Origin: Catonia carolina | Lineage: Eukaryota; Arthropoda; Insecta; Hemiptera; Achilidae | Direction of reading: 5' to 3' | Length of the DNA stretch: 64,000 bases | Assembly (NCBI GenBank): GCA_035578175.1 | Contig: JAQMRL010000012.1 | Span: 20,146,671 to 20,210,670, forward strand | In this document: piece after piece, positions 1 through 10,612 of the stretch | Layout: each line of letters opens with the position of its first letter | Position numbering within the stretch: the first letter of the stretch is position 1 | Notes under the pieces: model-generated | What the model was told of the DNA's origin: nothing | Seen by the model: only the letters and a program-made list of their open reading frames with translations | Database searches by the model: none | Translations under genes and position numbers: made by a program

Positions 1-268
1 GTGTGTATAATAAAATTTGTAGAAAATTAAAAGATCTACAACTTTTATTTAAAGCTTTTTTTTGTACAGTGCCTAGTTTAGCGTGTAGGAGCGATTTTCC
101 GTATTTTTAAGCCAAACTGAGGTCGATTTTAATTTTGCGTATTTCACTAATGTTTTTTGAGGTTAGTTTTTTGTTTATTTCTAATATTTTATTACTAATG
201 TTAGGTTTATTGTTAATTATTTGCATTGGCAAGAGAAAGTCGTGTGAGTGTTTCACACCAGATTTTTT
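1..268 (+). mobile_element. HEL element, 3' third, entering from the left edge
   Basis: The left window edge cuts this copy. It shows the last tandem monomer, then the GGCAAGAGAAAGT inverted-repeat box near 231-243, then the terminal hairpin GTGTGAGTGTTTCACAC and a CAGATTTTTT end. The retroposon RB begins directly at 269, so RB and HEL abut without spacer. Confidence 0.7.
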
Positions 269-570
269 AGGTTATCAGCTGAATGAAAGGCTGGTTTGAA
301 CCTCTAGGAGCTTTACTAAGTAAAACGAGGCGTGAGGTTGGTTTACAATTGCCTTCCTCTTTGAGTGGAAAAGTATGCTTCTCACCATGCCAGGCCCTCC
401 AAAAAGCACACACTTTCCACCCTGCAAATTACACCTTCACTTCATTTACCACAGGGTCTGGATGTGTAATCAAATATATTACTTCACTGGAGATAACTTG
501 ACTAGTGTATTTTAAACCTCTACCTCTTCTGTTCTTAAATGCTTGTCATGTAATTAGGTGACCAATTTTT
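269..570 (-). mobile_element. RB retroposon-like repeat
   Basis: Read on the minus strand this ends in the RB tail hairpin CAGCC-TTTC-GGCTG-type (here degraded, with an insertion near 280) and a GATAACC variant of the usual GATGACC. The 5' part of the family consensus is missing beyond about 570, where a T run starts. No coding capacity. Confidence 0.65.
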
Positions 571-695
571 TTTTTTTTGAGGTATCACTTAATAAAATAT
601 AAGTTTATAAAGATATCCTCGAGATTATCACGAATTATTATTATGTATTATTTTTTAAAAGAGATGAACTCAAGGTACTTTTGAAAATAAGTGAA

Positions 696-855
696 AAAAA
701 ATCTGGTGTGAAACACTAGCATTACTTTCTCTCTTGCCAATATAAATAATAACCTATGTTTAATCATTAGTAAACGATGTTTACCTCTGCCTCTGTTCAA
801 CTTAAAAGTACGGAAAATCACTAATTGACGCTAAACTAGGCTTTGTAGAAAAAAC
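696..855 (-). mobile_element. HEL 3'-end fragment
   Basis: Starts with TCTGGTGTGAAACACT, the reverse complement of the HEL 3' hairpin, followed by the ACTTTCTCTCTTGCC box and part of one monomer. It stops at about 855, where a different repeat starts. Confidence 0.65.
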
Positions 856-1028
856 ATCGCTGTTTTCCAGTAAGTTTAACGCGAAATAATTCGGATGTCC
901 ACCCAGTCTTCGTTCGTATTGTTCTGCTGAATCGTGTAATTTCGTCTTAACGTTATAGGCGTTTCTGTTTCGTATATACCACTGAATCCTAAGAGCCTTT
1001 CGTAAAATTTTTTCTGAAAACATTTTAT
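850..1028 (-). pseudogene. Jockey-like LINE reverse transcriptase, C-terminal fragment
   Basis: A minus-strand frame of about 58 codons reads EKILRKALRIQWYIRNRN and later ERRLGGHPNYFALNLLEN. The pattern NKILR...WY(I/V)RN, then a basic spacer, then R-L-x-x-HPN, is the usual C-terminal tail of Jockey/CR1-type pol proteins. It is short and isolated from any catalytic domain, so it is a dead remnant. Compare the better preserved relative at 50572-50925. Confidence 0.55.
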
Positions 1029-1321
1029 AGTCAATGCTCGATTTAACGGACTAATTAGGGGATACCGCTGTCCGTTGTGAAAGTCTGTTAAATTGAAAGT
1101 CATTCAATTACTACACAATCGGTCACGTATGTTTATATAATGTGTTAAAGTAAAAATTAAATTTGCTTATAGCCTTTTTCTTATCATAACTTTAAAAACC
1201 TGTACCTTTCAGAAAGAAAGGTACAGATTTTCCTTCACAAAAATTAACATTTCCCAGATTTTTGTAATTTTCAAACCGTTTTATTTATTTAGGAGGGTAG
1301 TCCGCTAAATGAGCATTGACT
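1029..1321. mobile_element. Small MITE-like inverted-repeat element
   Basis: Ends are inverted repeats of about 30 bp: AGTCAATGCTC at 1029 and its complement GAGCATTGACT ending at 1321, with GGACTA further in on both sides. It lies next to the Jockey-like remnant. No coding frame and no clear target-site duplication. It contains a perfect 11-bp hairpin at 1200-1226. Confidence 0.5.
1200..1226. repeat. Perfect short hairpin
   Basis: CTGTACCTTTC and GAAAGGTACAG are perfect inverted repeats around a 5-nt loop (AGAAA), inside the MITE-like element. Function unknown; it may simply be a structural part of that element. Confidence 0.5.
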
Positions 1322-1932
1322 GTAACGTCAAAATTGAATTTGTTGTTGTCACCCGGAGTTGTATCCTTTACTTCCAGATAGGCTTAAAAATTGTCTTGTG
1401 TAGTACAAGTTGAACCCCCAATTTTGTATCTCAACAATTTGTTGAACAAGTTGTATCTCCCAATTAACCAAAACATATTTTCAGTTTTAAGTCTTCAACT
1501 GTTCGTTTCGTCAAAATGTGTTTGTTCTTCTAAACTCAAGCGGCCGAGATGAAATTTCAAGTACTTCACATCTTCTAATACTGGCAGCACGAACTGCGAG
1601 GAAGTAAATAATAATTTTTAATGATTTAATTATTCCTCGTTGAATTCCACGGTATGTTAATTGATTGCGCCTGATGATTCATACCGTATTACTCAATAAT
1701 TTATGTAAAGTCATGAACTGCTTACTTTAGGTATTGCAAATATGAAGGCATTTTTACTTAACAGAGAATGTGTATGAGTTAAGCTTTGTTATACGTGTCG
1801 ATGAATAATCTGGACCGTTTATTCATGATTGTAATGTTTTTGTTAATTAAAACATTATTAGAGTTGATGGACACCCCAAAGACAAATGCTGGACGGCATG
1901 TGATTGGGCAGAGTATCGTTTTTGTCGGGGAA
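1322..1932. other. No gene seen; unassigned AT-rich DNA
   Basis: No recognisable protein, RNA or repeat family member. Two copies of TTGTATCTC lie near 1415-1460, probably by chance or micro-duplication. Confidence 0.5.
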
Positions 1933-2590
1933 TTTTTTTTGTCATCAGTTTCTCGACTGGTTTGATGCAGTTCTCCAAGCTGTTATATCTTGCGCAAGTC
2001 GTTTCATATCTACATACCTGTAACACCCTACATTTTTTGTAATTTGCTTTATATATTCTAACCTTAGCCTCCCCCTACAATTCACTCCCCCAATATTACC
2101 CACCATTATTGATAGACCTGGATGTCTTAAGATATGACCCACTAGCCTATCCCTTCTTCTGGTAAGAAGAATATATACTTATATGCTTACATATACTTCT
2201 TTTTTCATTCACTCGCTTAAGAACCTCTAAATTACTTATTTTGTCCATCCACCTATTCTTTAATATTTTCCTATGACATTTCAAAAGCTTCTATCCTCTT
2301 CCTTTCTACAGCTCCTATCACCCACGTTTCACTCCTGTATAATACTACATTCGAAACGTAGTGTTTTAAGAAATTTTTCCTAATCTGTAAGTCAATGTTT
2401 GTAGTCAGTAAGCTGTTTTTCATTTCAAAGGTTTTTCCTTCACTTCATTTATAGCCTCTTCTATATAGCCTACAAGTTGAAAAGTAGTGGTGACAATGAA
2501 CATCCGTGTCGTACATCTTTTCTTACAGCAGCCTCTTTTTCGTACCCTTCAGTTCTCAAAACAGCCGTTTGATTCGTATACAGACCGGGA
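1933..2590 (-). pseudogene. LINE-1 (RTE-like) 3' fragment with internal deletion
   Basis: On the minus strand this matches the 3' part of the LINE-1 at 22836-25318. The T run at 1933-1940 is the poly-A tail, followed by the GTCATCAG terminal hairpin region and the C-terminal coding part (VGHILRHPG-type motif). About 330 bp that would carry the FADD active-site motif are missing between about 2437 and 2440. The fragment resumes in the GVRQGC/LSPLLFNL region and dies out near 2590. An extra GCCTA sits at 2468-2472 relative to LINE-1. Confidence 0.8.
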
Positions 2591-3144
2591 ATTATTGTTT
2601 TACAATTTAAAAAAATTTAATGGCATGACTCGCTCTCCTAGTACAATTGCGCCTCTCCCACGACAGTGCATAAATACTATTCCGATACTGTAGATCCAGC
2701 TGTAATCAACTCTGACGCTGCACCCATAATCACAAAGAGGAAGTTAGAGGGGAACTCTTCTGCAGACTTTAGTTGGCGTATTTCCGTTGGCGATTTTTTA
2801 CTATATTTTTCTGTTATAAGTTATAACTATAGTTTTCTCCGTACTAAATAAAATTAAAATATTTGTACTTATTTCTGTTTTATTTTCAACTTAACTTACA
2901 TCAATTTTCTCAGAATTAAATTCTCTCCAATTTATGTTTAGGATTTTATCTATTTATTACCCATTTAACAAAGGTATTGTACATAAAACGTAGGAAAACG
3001 GAGTTTCATGCTCCAATTTCTTCCATTTAACCCCAAATTCCTCAAAAACTACTAAAGGTACGAGTCTGAAACCTATTTTATTAGCTTTTCCAGGTCAAAA
3101 TACATGAGAATTTTTTTTCAATGATTGATGCCTTCATATATGTA
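2591..3144. other. No gene seen; AT-rich
   Basis: No family resemblance found. Short open frames here have no recognisable motifs. Confidence 0.45.
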
Positions 3145-3744
3145 TTCTAGGAGAAAAGTTTATATTTATAATAAAGGTTATAGAACATAAAAATCCTACA
3201 AATTTTATTTCAAACATATTTTTTACGACGCTTAGTGTAGCGTTAATTAACAATTTTCTATATTTTGCTTGTTAAAATACGTATAAAATGGGAGTTTTTA
3301 ATACTGCGATTTTAGTTGTAATGTGTAACTAAATGTAAAATGTAAGTTCAAATGTGTAACTTAAATTTTTTTTAACGTCCGACTGTTCTGCAATTACTGC
3401 TAATGCGGATGGTGAAGGATGAAAATGATTTTTTGTAACGTATGAAAATATGCCGTGTCTGAATGGGATTCGAACCCAAGACCGCATGAGAGGCGAGCAC
3501 TTAAGTGTAAAACTTAAATGTAAAATGTGTAATTAAAGTTATAGGAAATTAGAAAATCTACAACTATTATTTCAAGCATTTTTTTCTGCAACGCTTATTT
3601 TGCGTCTACAGTTAGTATTTTTCTGTATGTTTATGTCGCATAGAGGTTGATCTTTATTTACCGACATTCACTCATGATTAAAATTAGGTTGTTTTTCATT
3701 ATTTACATTGGCAAGAGAAATTCGTGTGGGTGTTTCACACATAT
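3145..3744 (+). mobile_element. HEL element, 3' part, split by a SINE
   Basis: One and a half monomers and the full 3' end (TTGGCAAGAGAAAT, hairpin GTGTGGGTGTTTCACAC). The minus-oriented SINE S1 at 3367-3502 interrupts it. The duplicated target looks like GTGTAACTTAAAT on the left and GTGTAAAACTTAAAT on the right. Confidence 0.65.
3367..3502 (-). mobile_element. tRNA-derived SINE S1 (5'-truncated)
   Basis: Read on the minus strand it contains the pol III B box GGTTCGAATCC, then the GGCATATTTTCATACGTTAC body also found at 6694 and 40158, then a tail of GACGTTAAA type. The A-box end is missing, so this copy starts within the tRNA-like head. Confidence 0.75.
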
Positions 3745-4164
3745 TTTATGTGTAGCCTATTGTAGTAATTTAAAATTGTTTGTTTTTTGTGCTAAAAATG
3801 TATTTTTCTATCGTTTCGAAGTACCTGGTCCCGATTAACTGAGATGATTGTACTGTATTTTATGAAATATCGAAGTTGCATTAGTATATTCCAGATATCC
3901 GTTATACGTAGTTTGGGTTTTCCTTGTGGTAATTAATTTAATTCTCGTATGCAATGTTTTATCTTAAAATGTAATTACTTTTCTAACGGTAGCCTTCCTA
4001 TGTTTTAAGTGTTTTATACGAATTAATTTAACGTAATTACGTTGTTAAATATTTATTGTTTCTCTCTGTAAGTTGTATGTGCAGTTTTTATGTGAGAAAG
4101 CGTTGTGATAATAAAATTTTTTCAATATTCCGGTTTTATTTGATCTTTTTACCTGTATTTTAAA
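3745..4164. other. No gene seen
   Basis: AT-rich DNA between two HEL copies. An AATAAA at 4109 has no associated gene. Confidence 0.4.
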
Positions 4165-4345
4165 ACATCGGTATAAACACTCACACGACTTTTCCTTATC
4201 AATGTAAATAATGAACAATATAACCTATTTTAATCATGAATGACTGACAAAATGAAAATCACCCTTTGTACCATTTAAAAAAAGAAAATCACTAATTAAC
4301 GCCAAACTAGGGTCTATGAAAAACAGTGCTTGAAATAAGTAGTGG
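4165..4345 (-). mobile_element. HEL 3'-end fragment
   Basis: ACACTCACACGACTTTTCC marks the 3' end in minus orientation. It continues through the Catgattga-type segment and a partial monomer, and abuts an oppositely oriented copy at 4352. Confidence 0.6.
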
Positions 4346-4351
4346 TAGATT

Positions 4352-5570
4352 ATTACTTTGTCTTGCCCTATGTGAATATATAGGGAACGAAGGTATTATT
4401 TTCATGACGATTTTTTTTTAAATTGAGTTTTCACCGTTTAGCTACACGTTTTTAGACTCCCTGAACCCAAAAAACAAGTTTTTAGTGATTGGTGTGTGTG
4501 AACAAAATATCTTAAGAACGGAATAATATACGAAGTTAAAACTTAGAACTTCAGTCAGTTACTACTAGAGGACCCGACACGAACATTTTTATCGTAATCG
4601 ATGTACCGGAAGTAGTAGTTTATTCGCGCAATTTTTCACTTGTGAAAAATTTGTTGTGATTTTCTCAAAAACGGCTTCTACGTTTTTTAAGAAAATCGCC
4701 TCGTATACTAAATTTTTTATGCTTTACATGATAGGGTAAGCGCCATGTCTGCTGAAATTCTTGGAGAGGCTGTGCTCTCGTCGGAAAAAAATTGTTTTTT
4801 CTAAGATGCGGCCTTAATTATCATTTCCGCGCTCAGGCTAAACCTATGCGGGTATTAGAAAATAAACTAGGATAAGAGATTTATTATATTTGGTTTTAGT
4901 AATAAATAATATGCTTTCTAGGGGAAAATTATATGAAATCAAAGTTGTAGAACATTAAAAAACCTAGGCCTACAACTTTTATTTCTAACATTTTTTTGTA
5001 CAACGCTTAATTTAGCGGCAATTTGTGATTTTCTGTGTTTTTCATCGAAATCTGTATAAAAAGGGATTGTTTTTAAGATTGCTGCCCCGGTATGGATTTT
5101 ACAATAAATATATAGTATGGGCTACATATTAAAGTTACATTAAATGTTCAATTTCCTATACATTTCCTGTATAGGAAATAAAAATATACTACTTTCACGT
5201 ATTTTCTTTTACAGAGCTTAGTTTAGCGTAAGTTAGCGATTTTCTGTATTTTGCTCATCGAGATTTTGAAAAATTGAACATTTTTAGGATTTCGGCGTTA
5301 GTACGCATTTCAATACAAAAGTCTATAATCAAAGTTATAGAAAATGAAAAACCTATAACTTTTATTTTAGACATTTTCTCTTCATAGCCTAGTTTAGAGG
5401 CAATTGCTGATTTTCCGTATTTTCAAGTTTTAAAAGGTTGATTTTCACTCATGATTAAAATTAGGTTATGTTTTTCATTTTACATTGTTTACTCAAGATT
5501 AAACATAGGTTACAATGTTCATTATGTATATTGGCTAGAGAGAGTCTTGTACGTGTTTTACGCCAGTTTT
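4352..5570 (+). mobile_element. Long HEL element with about three internal monomers
   Basis: Starts at TTACTTTGTCTTGCCC and ends at a degraded 3' hairpin plus CGCCAGTTTT. It is about 1.2 kb rather than about 0.95 kb because it has roughly three monomers of the GGCCTTA...TAGTTTAGCG type instead of two. The microsatellite near the 5' end is reduced to GTGTGTG. A TAGGCCTA at 4965-4972 carries six bases absent from other copies. No protein is encoded, as expected for a non-autonomous element. Confidence 0.7.
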
Positions 5571-6027
5571 ATTTATTCCATGTAGGTAACGTTGATTCTA
5601 TAGACATTTTTCCTGTATAATGCATACTAAGGCCGCAGTATTAAAAATTCACTTTTTTACGGATTTTAATGAGCAAAATACAGAAAATCCTAAACATTGT
5701 AGGAAAAAGTTTGAACAAAGTTGTAGGTTTTTTAATTTTCTACAACTTTAATTACCTATATACACTTTTTTCCCAGAATGGATATTTAGGCCGTATTCTT
5801 AAAAAAAACTTTTTACCACGAAAACAGCCCCCCCCCCCGAGAAACTTCAGCAGACATGTCGCTTACCCCATCTTGTAGAGCATAAAAAATGTAGTAAAAG
5901 AGGTAATTTTAAGTTAAATCGTGGAACCCGTTTTTGAGAAAATTGTAAAAGTGAAAAACCGGCACGAATAAACTACTATTTACGGTTGACCGATTTAAAT
6001 GAAAATGTTCGTGTCGTGTCCATTTAA

Positions 6028-6922
6028 GGGGATAGTCAACCCAGAAAATCAAAATCAAAATTACTGGCTATAATTTATCATTATATATTTTTAATGAAAG
6101 AGTAATTTACTAGTAATGATCTACCACTTGACTAGGCCAAAAAATTAATTACAGCCCCTAATGTAAGGGTGGGGGTGGAAAAGCGGGCTTTTACGGGGAA
6201 TCGAATATCTCAGAAACCAAGAAAGACATCAACATGATTCTTATACCAAAAAATATTGCTGACTATTATTTGTTGTATCCTCTTGTATTTATTTTTTCTT
6301 ACAAAACATTATTTGAAAAAAAATCATATTTTCAAAAACATTTATTTTATGTATTCACAAATTATTTTATAACAAAGTCCCTATTAAGTTTTTTTTGTAA
6401 TTACTATTCAACAGATAATAGAGCACGAAATTATGAACATTTGAAAAAAACAACTCATCCAAATATCTCCAGTACAAACAAAAATATTTAATTCCCAAGA
6501 ATGTACAATCATGCAAAAACCTATTTCCGGAAAACTTAAAAGTTAAAGGAATAATTTGACTCGCCTTGCTAGTGTGAGCTTTATTTTAAACAGACGTTTT
6601 TATAACTTTTTGTCAACGTACAGACAAAGTAAACACATGCTATGATTCAGAAAATTTTAAACCTCAAATAAGTGAAAACAATTAATTGTGATTGGCGCAG
6701 TTGGTAACGTGCTCGCCTCTCATCATGCGGTCCTGGGTTCGAATCCCACTCAGGCACGGCATATTTTCATACGTTACAAAATATAATTTCATCCTCCATC
6801 GTATAATATACACCCGAACGTCGTCGCTAATAATCGTTGTAGTTGATGCGACGTTAAATAAATTAATTTAAAAAAAAAATTGTGATTTTTAAAAAAATCA
6901 TCTTCTTTAGTTGTCTACCCCC
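6028..6922. mobile_element. TTAA-flanked MITE (piggyBac-type target), 895 bp
   Basis: TTAA stands on both sides (6024-6027 and 6923-6926). The ends are imperfect inverted repeats: GGGGATAGTCAAC at the left and the complement of GGGGGTAGACAAC at the right. TTAA duplication is the hallmark of piggyBac-type insertion, but no transposase is encoded, so this would be a non-autonomous derivative. It interrupts a HEL and contains SINE S1. Superfamily assignment is inference. Confidence 0.6.
6694..6877 (+). mobile_element. tRNA-derived SINE S1, full copy
   Basis: A box GGCGCAGTTGG at 6694-6704 and B box GGTTCGAATCC at 6736-6746 form an RNA polymerase III internal promoter. They are followed by an unrelated body and the tail GATGCGACGTTAAATAAA plus A run. 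A 10-bp target duplication AATTGTGATT lies at 6684-6693 and 6878-6887, showing retroposition. It is not a functional tRNA gene because the acceptor stem does not close. Confidence 0.85.
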
Positions 6923-7357
6923 TTAAGGTAGGCCTAACTAAATTAAGTTTCAACTTCGTATGCTATTACGTTCTTGAGATATTTTGTTCACACACAGAGA
7001 TAAATCGACGAACTTATTTTTTCATCTGGTTCAGAGCGAATTTGAAAAATTGACGTGAGTTAATTGTTTCTCTCCTGATTTATTCCCTAAGTTGGGGAAG
7101 AGAAAGTAGCCCTATTATATTACATACGACTTAACACCAGTTTGAACATTTTTAACTGTTTTTAAAATGTTTTGAACAAATGGAGATGTGGCCTATTAAT
7201 TGATTATTGAAAATTTGTTTTCATAATCTATCACGAAGATCTGAGATGTGTTGACATTTTAGAAGTTCGTTAATTTGATTGTTATCTGATAGATGTAGCC
7301 TATACTGAAATGATTTATGTGTTGATAATATTTTCGCTAAATCTTTTTACGAAATAT

Positions 7358-8031
7358 TTACTTTATCTTGCCTATATAAATAAATAGGAAGGAAAGTATT
7401 GTTTTCATGTCGATTTTTCGAAATCGCCTCATTTACTACATTTTTATGTTCTACAAGATAGGGTAGGCGCCATGTCTGCTGAAATTCTTGCGGAGGCTGT
7501 TCTCTCGTTTAACAAATGGTTTTTTAAGATTGCGGCCTTAAAATGCATTTTAGGGCAAAAATGTACCCTATATAATAAAATTTGTAGAAAAATTAAAACT
7601 TTTACAACTGTTATTTCGAACATTTTTTGTATAACACTTAGTTTAGCAATAATTCGTGATTTTCTGGTTTTTTCATGAAAATCTGTAAAAAATGAATTTT
7701 TGTAACATTTCGGCCTTAGTAGCCTATGCCTTTAACGACAAAAGTGTATATAACCCAATTTATAAGAAATCCAAAGATTTACAACGGGTTTAAGCATTTT
7801 TTCTCTACAAAGCGTCGAAGAGTGTTTTTCTGTATTATTAAGCCAAACTAAGGTTGGTTTTGGATTATTTTAATACTAATTTTGGATCATTCACTCATGA
7901 TTAAAATTAGGTTATGTTTTTTTAGGTTAGTTTTTTGTTTATTTCTAATGTTTTATTGCTAATGTTAAGTTATCTTGGTCATTATTTGCATTGACAAGAA
8001 AAAGTCATGTGAGTGTTCATACCAGATTTTT
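7358..8031 (+). mobile_element. HEL element with 5' internal deletion
   Basis: Has the 5' end (TTACTTTATCTTGCC), then skips about 200 bp that would hold the microsatellite, joining CGATTTTTCG to the AAATCGCCTCATTTACT segment. Two monomers and a normal 3' end follow. TAGCCTA at 7720-7726 contains five extra bases relative to other copies. LINE-3 abuts at 8032. Confidence 0.7.
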
Positions 8032-8611
8032 CCTCGTATGGCCAATTTTAGACCACGTTAAGTGGCTTTAGATGTTTTTGGAAGCTCTTTTTGCAGCCAA
8101 CATTCTCAGCATTCGCTCACTGTAGGCTTTTCTACTTCTAGAAGAAAGGAGTAAACCGGGTGGACAGAAGTCGTCCTCTCTGTATTCTGTTTTTGCTCAT
8201 CATGGAAGCCCTTAAGTCCGTTATTAGTTGAATTTGGTTCGATTCATTAAGTTTTCTCGGTTTATTCTGGTTTTCTCAATTCTTTGACTTGTTTAAACCA
8301 TTTCATCCGACTCCTTAGGTCTATTGTTTATTATCTTAAAAATTTGTTTTGTCAACCGGTTGTCGTCATTCATTCAATATAGGTGTTTGTAAAATTTTAG
8401 TCTTCTTTTTTAATCGTTCATTTTCCATGTACAGTTCTTCTCGACTTTGTAACCTCTATTGTCCGTTTATCTTCGGACCATTATATTGCGGAGGATCTTT
8501 CTCTCAAATTTCTCTGCTTCTCTTAGACCAGCCTTCCCGATTATTCTAAGGCACTCACTCGCGTACAGATCCAGGTTTTATCACAGTATTATAATGTCCA
8601 ATCGTGGCTTG
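8032..8611 (-). pseudogene. LINE-3 3' fragment
   Basis: Minus-strand sequence encodes the C-terminal part of a non-LTR pol: stretches such as YRLR..EELYKENERL and RMDDNRL can be followed through frameshifts. Family 3' end is GGCCATACGAGG then A run. It starts directly after a HEL 3' end and ends next to another HEL 3' tip. No clear target duplication. Confidence 0.65.
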
Positions 8612-8696
8612 TCACTCATGATTAAACATAGATTATATTTTTCAGTGTTTTTATTTTGGAAAAGAAAGTTGTGCGAATGTTTTACTCCAGATTTTT
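8612..8696 (+). mobile_element. HEL 3' tip
   Basis: CACTCATGATTAAA segment, GGAAAAGAAAGTTG box and hairpin-end variant finishing CTCCAGATTTTT. Confidence 0.6.
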
Positions 8697-8763
8697 GTAT
8701 TAAGTAACGATGTATAGATAAGTCTGGGCTTGTGCATAGGTAATTATATGAAGTGATATACAG

Positions 8764-8835
8764 ATGAAAGAACACAGATCTGACCGGAAATCGAACCTGG
8801 GAGAACGGCCAAATTCCGGTTTACTCGAGACTTGG
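8764..8835 (-). mobile_element. Possible tRNA-like SINE head (S5)
   Basis: On the minus strand GGTTCGATTTCCGGTCA fits a pol III B box and T-arm, preceded by TCTCGAGTAAACCGG. No second copy and no clear A box, so this is weak. Confidence 0.3.
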
Positions 8836-9242
8836 AATAAAAGGGAATTCGGATTAGTGCGTTTACTGTACTTAAAGGGCGAGGGCGTAAAATCAACATC
8901 CGATCTAAGTTCAGTTGAGATCTACCCCAAAATTGATCCGTCAGTTAAAATTAATATAATTTAAGTGTCACCCCCTCTAAATGTGCTTTCATTATTGCAT
9001 CCGTTCATTTCAACTTTTGTGTTGAACTGGATAAGTAAGCTAAGGGAAGATAGAACATGTGCCCTTATTGTATTGGGGTTAGTTCCACCCCTTTTTTCTT
9101 ATTATTGACTATCTACTATGCGTTGTGGATATACTAGACTACAGTGTTGTCCAAAAATATTTACGTACTTTTTATTATCTCGGCATTCTTCTATATTCAA
9201 CTTTAATCTCTTCATATTGAGTTAAAACGTTTTGTCAAATGT
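8836..9242. other. No gene seen
   Basis: Unassigned sequence between a possible SINE head and an RB copy. Confidence 0.4.
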
Positions 9243-9632
9243 AATGTGTTAGGTTTGCACATAACAGGTAGTTGGGGTGTTGAATTATTTGGACTCGATC
9301 TGCTAGTTCCAGGGCTATAAAAATAGTCCTGTTTCTTATCACATGGTCAGCCAATTTGATGACTGAAGCGTTTAACAACAGAAGAGGTACAGGTGTAAGA
9401 GACAATAGTCAAAGATATCTTCTCTGAGACTAATGAATTTCATTACACAACCAAACTCTGTACGGAATGAAGTTAAGGTGTCATTTGCAAGGCGGAAAGT
9501 AGATACTTTTCAGAGGGCCTGGTATGCTGATGAGCATACTTTTTAACTCAGCGAGGAAGGCAATTGTAAGCCACCTCACTCTTTTTACTGAATAAAGCCT
9601 CTAGAGGTTCAAACCGACGTTAAATTTCGTAC
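9243..9632 (+). mobile_element. RB retroposon-like repeat, 3'-truncated
   Basis: Near-complete 5' part starting CATAACAGGTAGTTGGGG, then the family body. It breaks off at TTCAAACCGACG just before the terminal hairpin, so the tail is lost. Confidence 0.7.
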
Positions 9633-9889
9633 TTACACCTGTCCTCCAGTTTTTCTGTATGGAAACCAACTTCCACAGACGAGGTCGGTTCGCTTATCTA
9701 AGTGTACATTTTGTCCGACTTCTAAAGTGGAATACTCATATAAGCACAACACGTACAAATTTGGATAAACGATTTATACAACTCCATTGTAAATTGACGT
9801 TCAGAATTAACCACTCATCTTAAACTGCTCATTTACAAAGCTTTTTAGTAGCTTATTTTGATGTTTGGAAGCAAAGTATTTTTTTTTTC

Positions 9890-10093
9890 AGGAAAGGGTT
9901 TGGATTTAAACAGAGTACAACGTTTTCAATCGAAGCTGTTGCTGATTATATCCAATGTCTCACAATACGTATCAAACAAGACTCTACATACTGATGTAAA
10001 CGTTCCTTACGTAAACAATATTTTCCTACGTTTGTATAAACGATTTATAAAGAATGACTACCTCACTGTACCAACAGACTTTTCAGAGCGCTA
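9890..10093 (+). pseudogene. Jockey-like LINE C-terminal fragment
   Basis: The frame reads NRVQRFQSKLLLIISN, then QYVSNKTLHTDVNVPYVN. The order QRFQSK..R.I.N, W-Y-V-x-N, L-H-x-D-L-N-(I/L)-P is the conserved C-terminal block of Jockey-like pol, also seen intact at 50572. Here the tryptophan is replaced by Q and the flanks are degraded. Dead remnant. Confidence 0.55.
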
Positions 10094-10354
10094 AATTCAC
10101 CAACTCTATCTGTTATTACACGCAGACGTCTGATACGATGATGGAGGAGCCGAGATACGCTAATTTGAACTGGCTATTTCAAAAAATTTTAACAATCTAT
10201 TTTGGAATTTCTTACATTCGGAGGCTCGCTGTTGAGTGTTTTTGCTTTCCCCGAAGTGTTAATTATTGTTACTATTTGTATTCCCATACACTAGTTGTTC
10301 ATGTACAGTTGTGTATTAAGAAAAATAGTGTTAACAAATGTGCTTGGTTTATCT
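10094..10354. other. No gene seen
   Basis: Sequence between two LINE fragments with no recognisable feature. Confidence 0.35.
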
Positions 10355-10552
10355 GAGATTAGAGCAATCTTTATTAGAATATGGGATAATTGGATGGGAG
10401 CTACTTTCGACCTCAGTATTGAACCGCTGATTTTTATGCAGAAAATAATTCCAACAATAATACTAAAAAAAGACTTCGTCTGTCCCTCCCAGCCTCTTCT
10501 GGAGCAGCTTTCTGTTTTTAACATTATGAAACTTTACGTTACATCTAATTAA
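10355..10552 (+). pseudogene. Non-LTR reverse transcriptase fragment (other LINE family)
   Basis: The frame reads WDNWMGATFDLSIEPLIFMQ and then KIIPTIILKKDF and VFNIMKLYV. This resembles the post-polymerase region of L2/CR1-like or related pol proteins (WGGA...L.PLI..QK.IIK.I..K...YP...LF....V.NI.KLY). It ends at a stop at 10550-10552. Short, and without catalytic residues. A possible more distal piece of a similar protein lies at 63384-63536. Confidence 0.45.
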
Positions 10553-10612
10553 AAATATATACTTCCGTATGAAAGTAAAAGCGAATTTACGAGAAGGGCA
10601 GTCGCTGGCCTA

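Larger units (their letters stand above)
5605..7108 (-). mobile_element. HEL element split by a TTAA MITE
   Basis: Minus-oriented monomer, then the region with CAGCAGACATGTCGC and the TTGACCGATTT segment up to 6022. It continues after the MITE at 6927 with the ATATTTTGTTCACACACA part and the 5' end GGGGAAGAGAAAGTA. Carries a C10 run near 5830. The 3' end is missing. Confidence 0.65.

Noticed and set aside
6684..6770. Possible functional tRNA gene
   Set aside because: Good A and B boxes, but the acceptor and anticodon stems do not close, a non-tRNA body and tail follow, and a 10-bp target duplication encloses the whole unit. It is a SINE; the same holds for 11100, 40158 and 49814.
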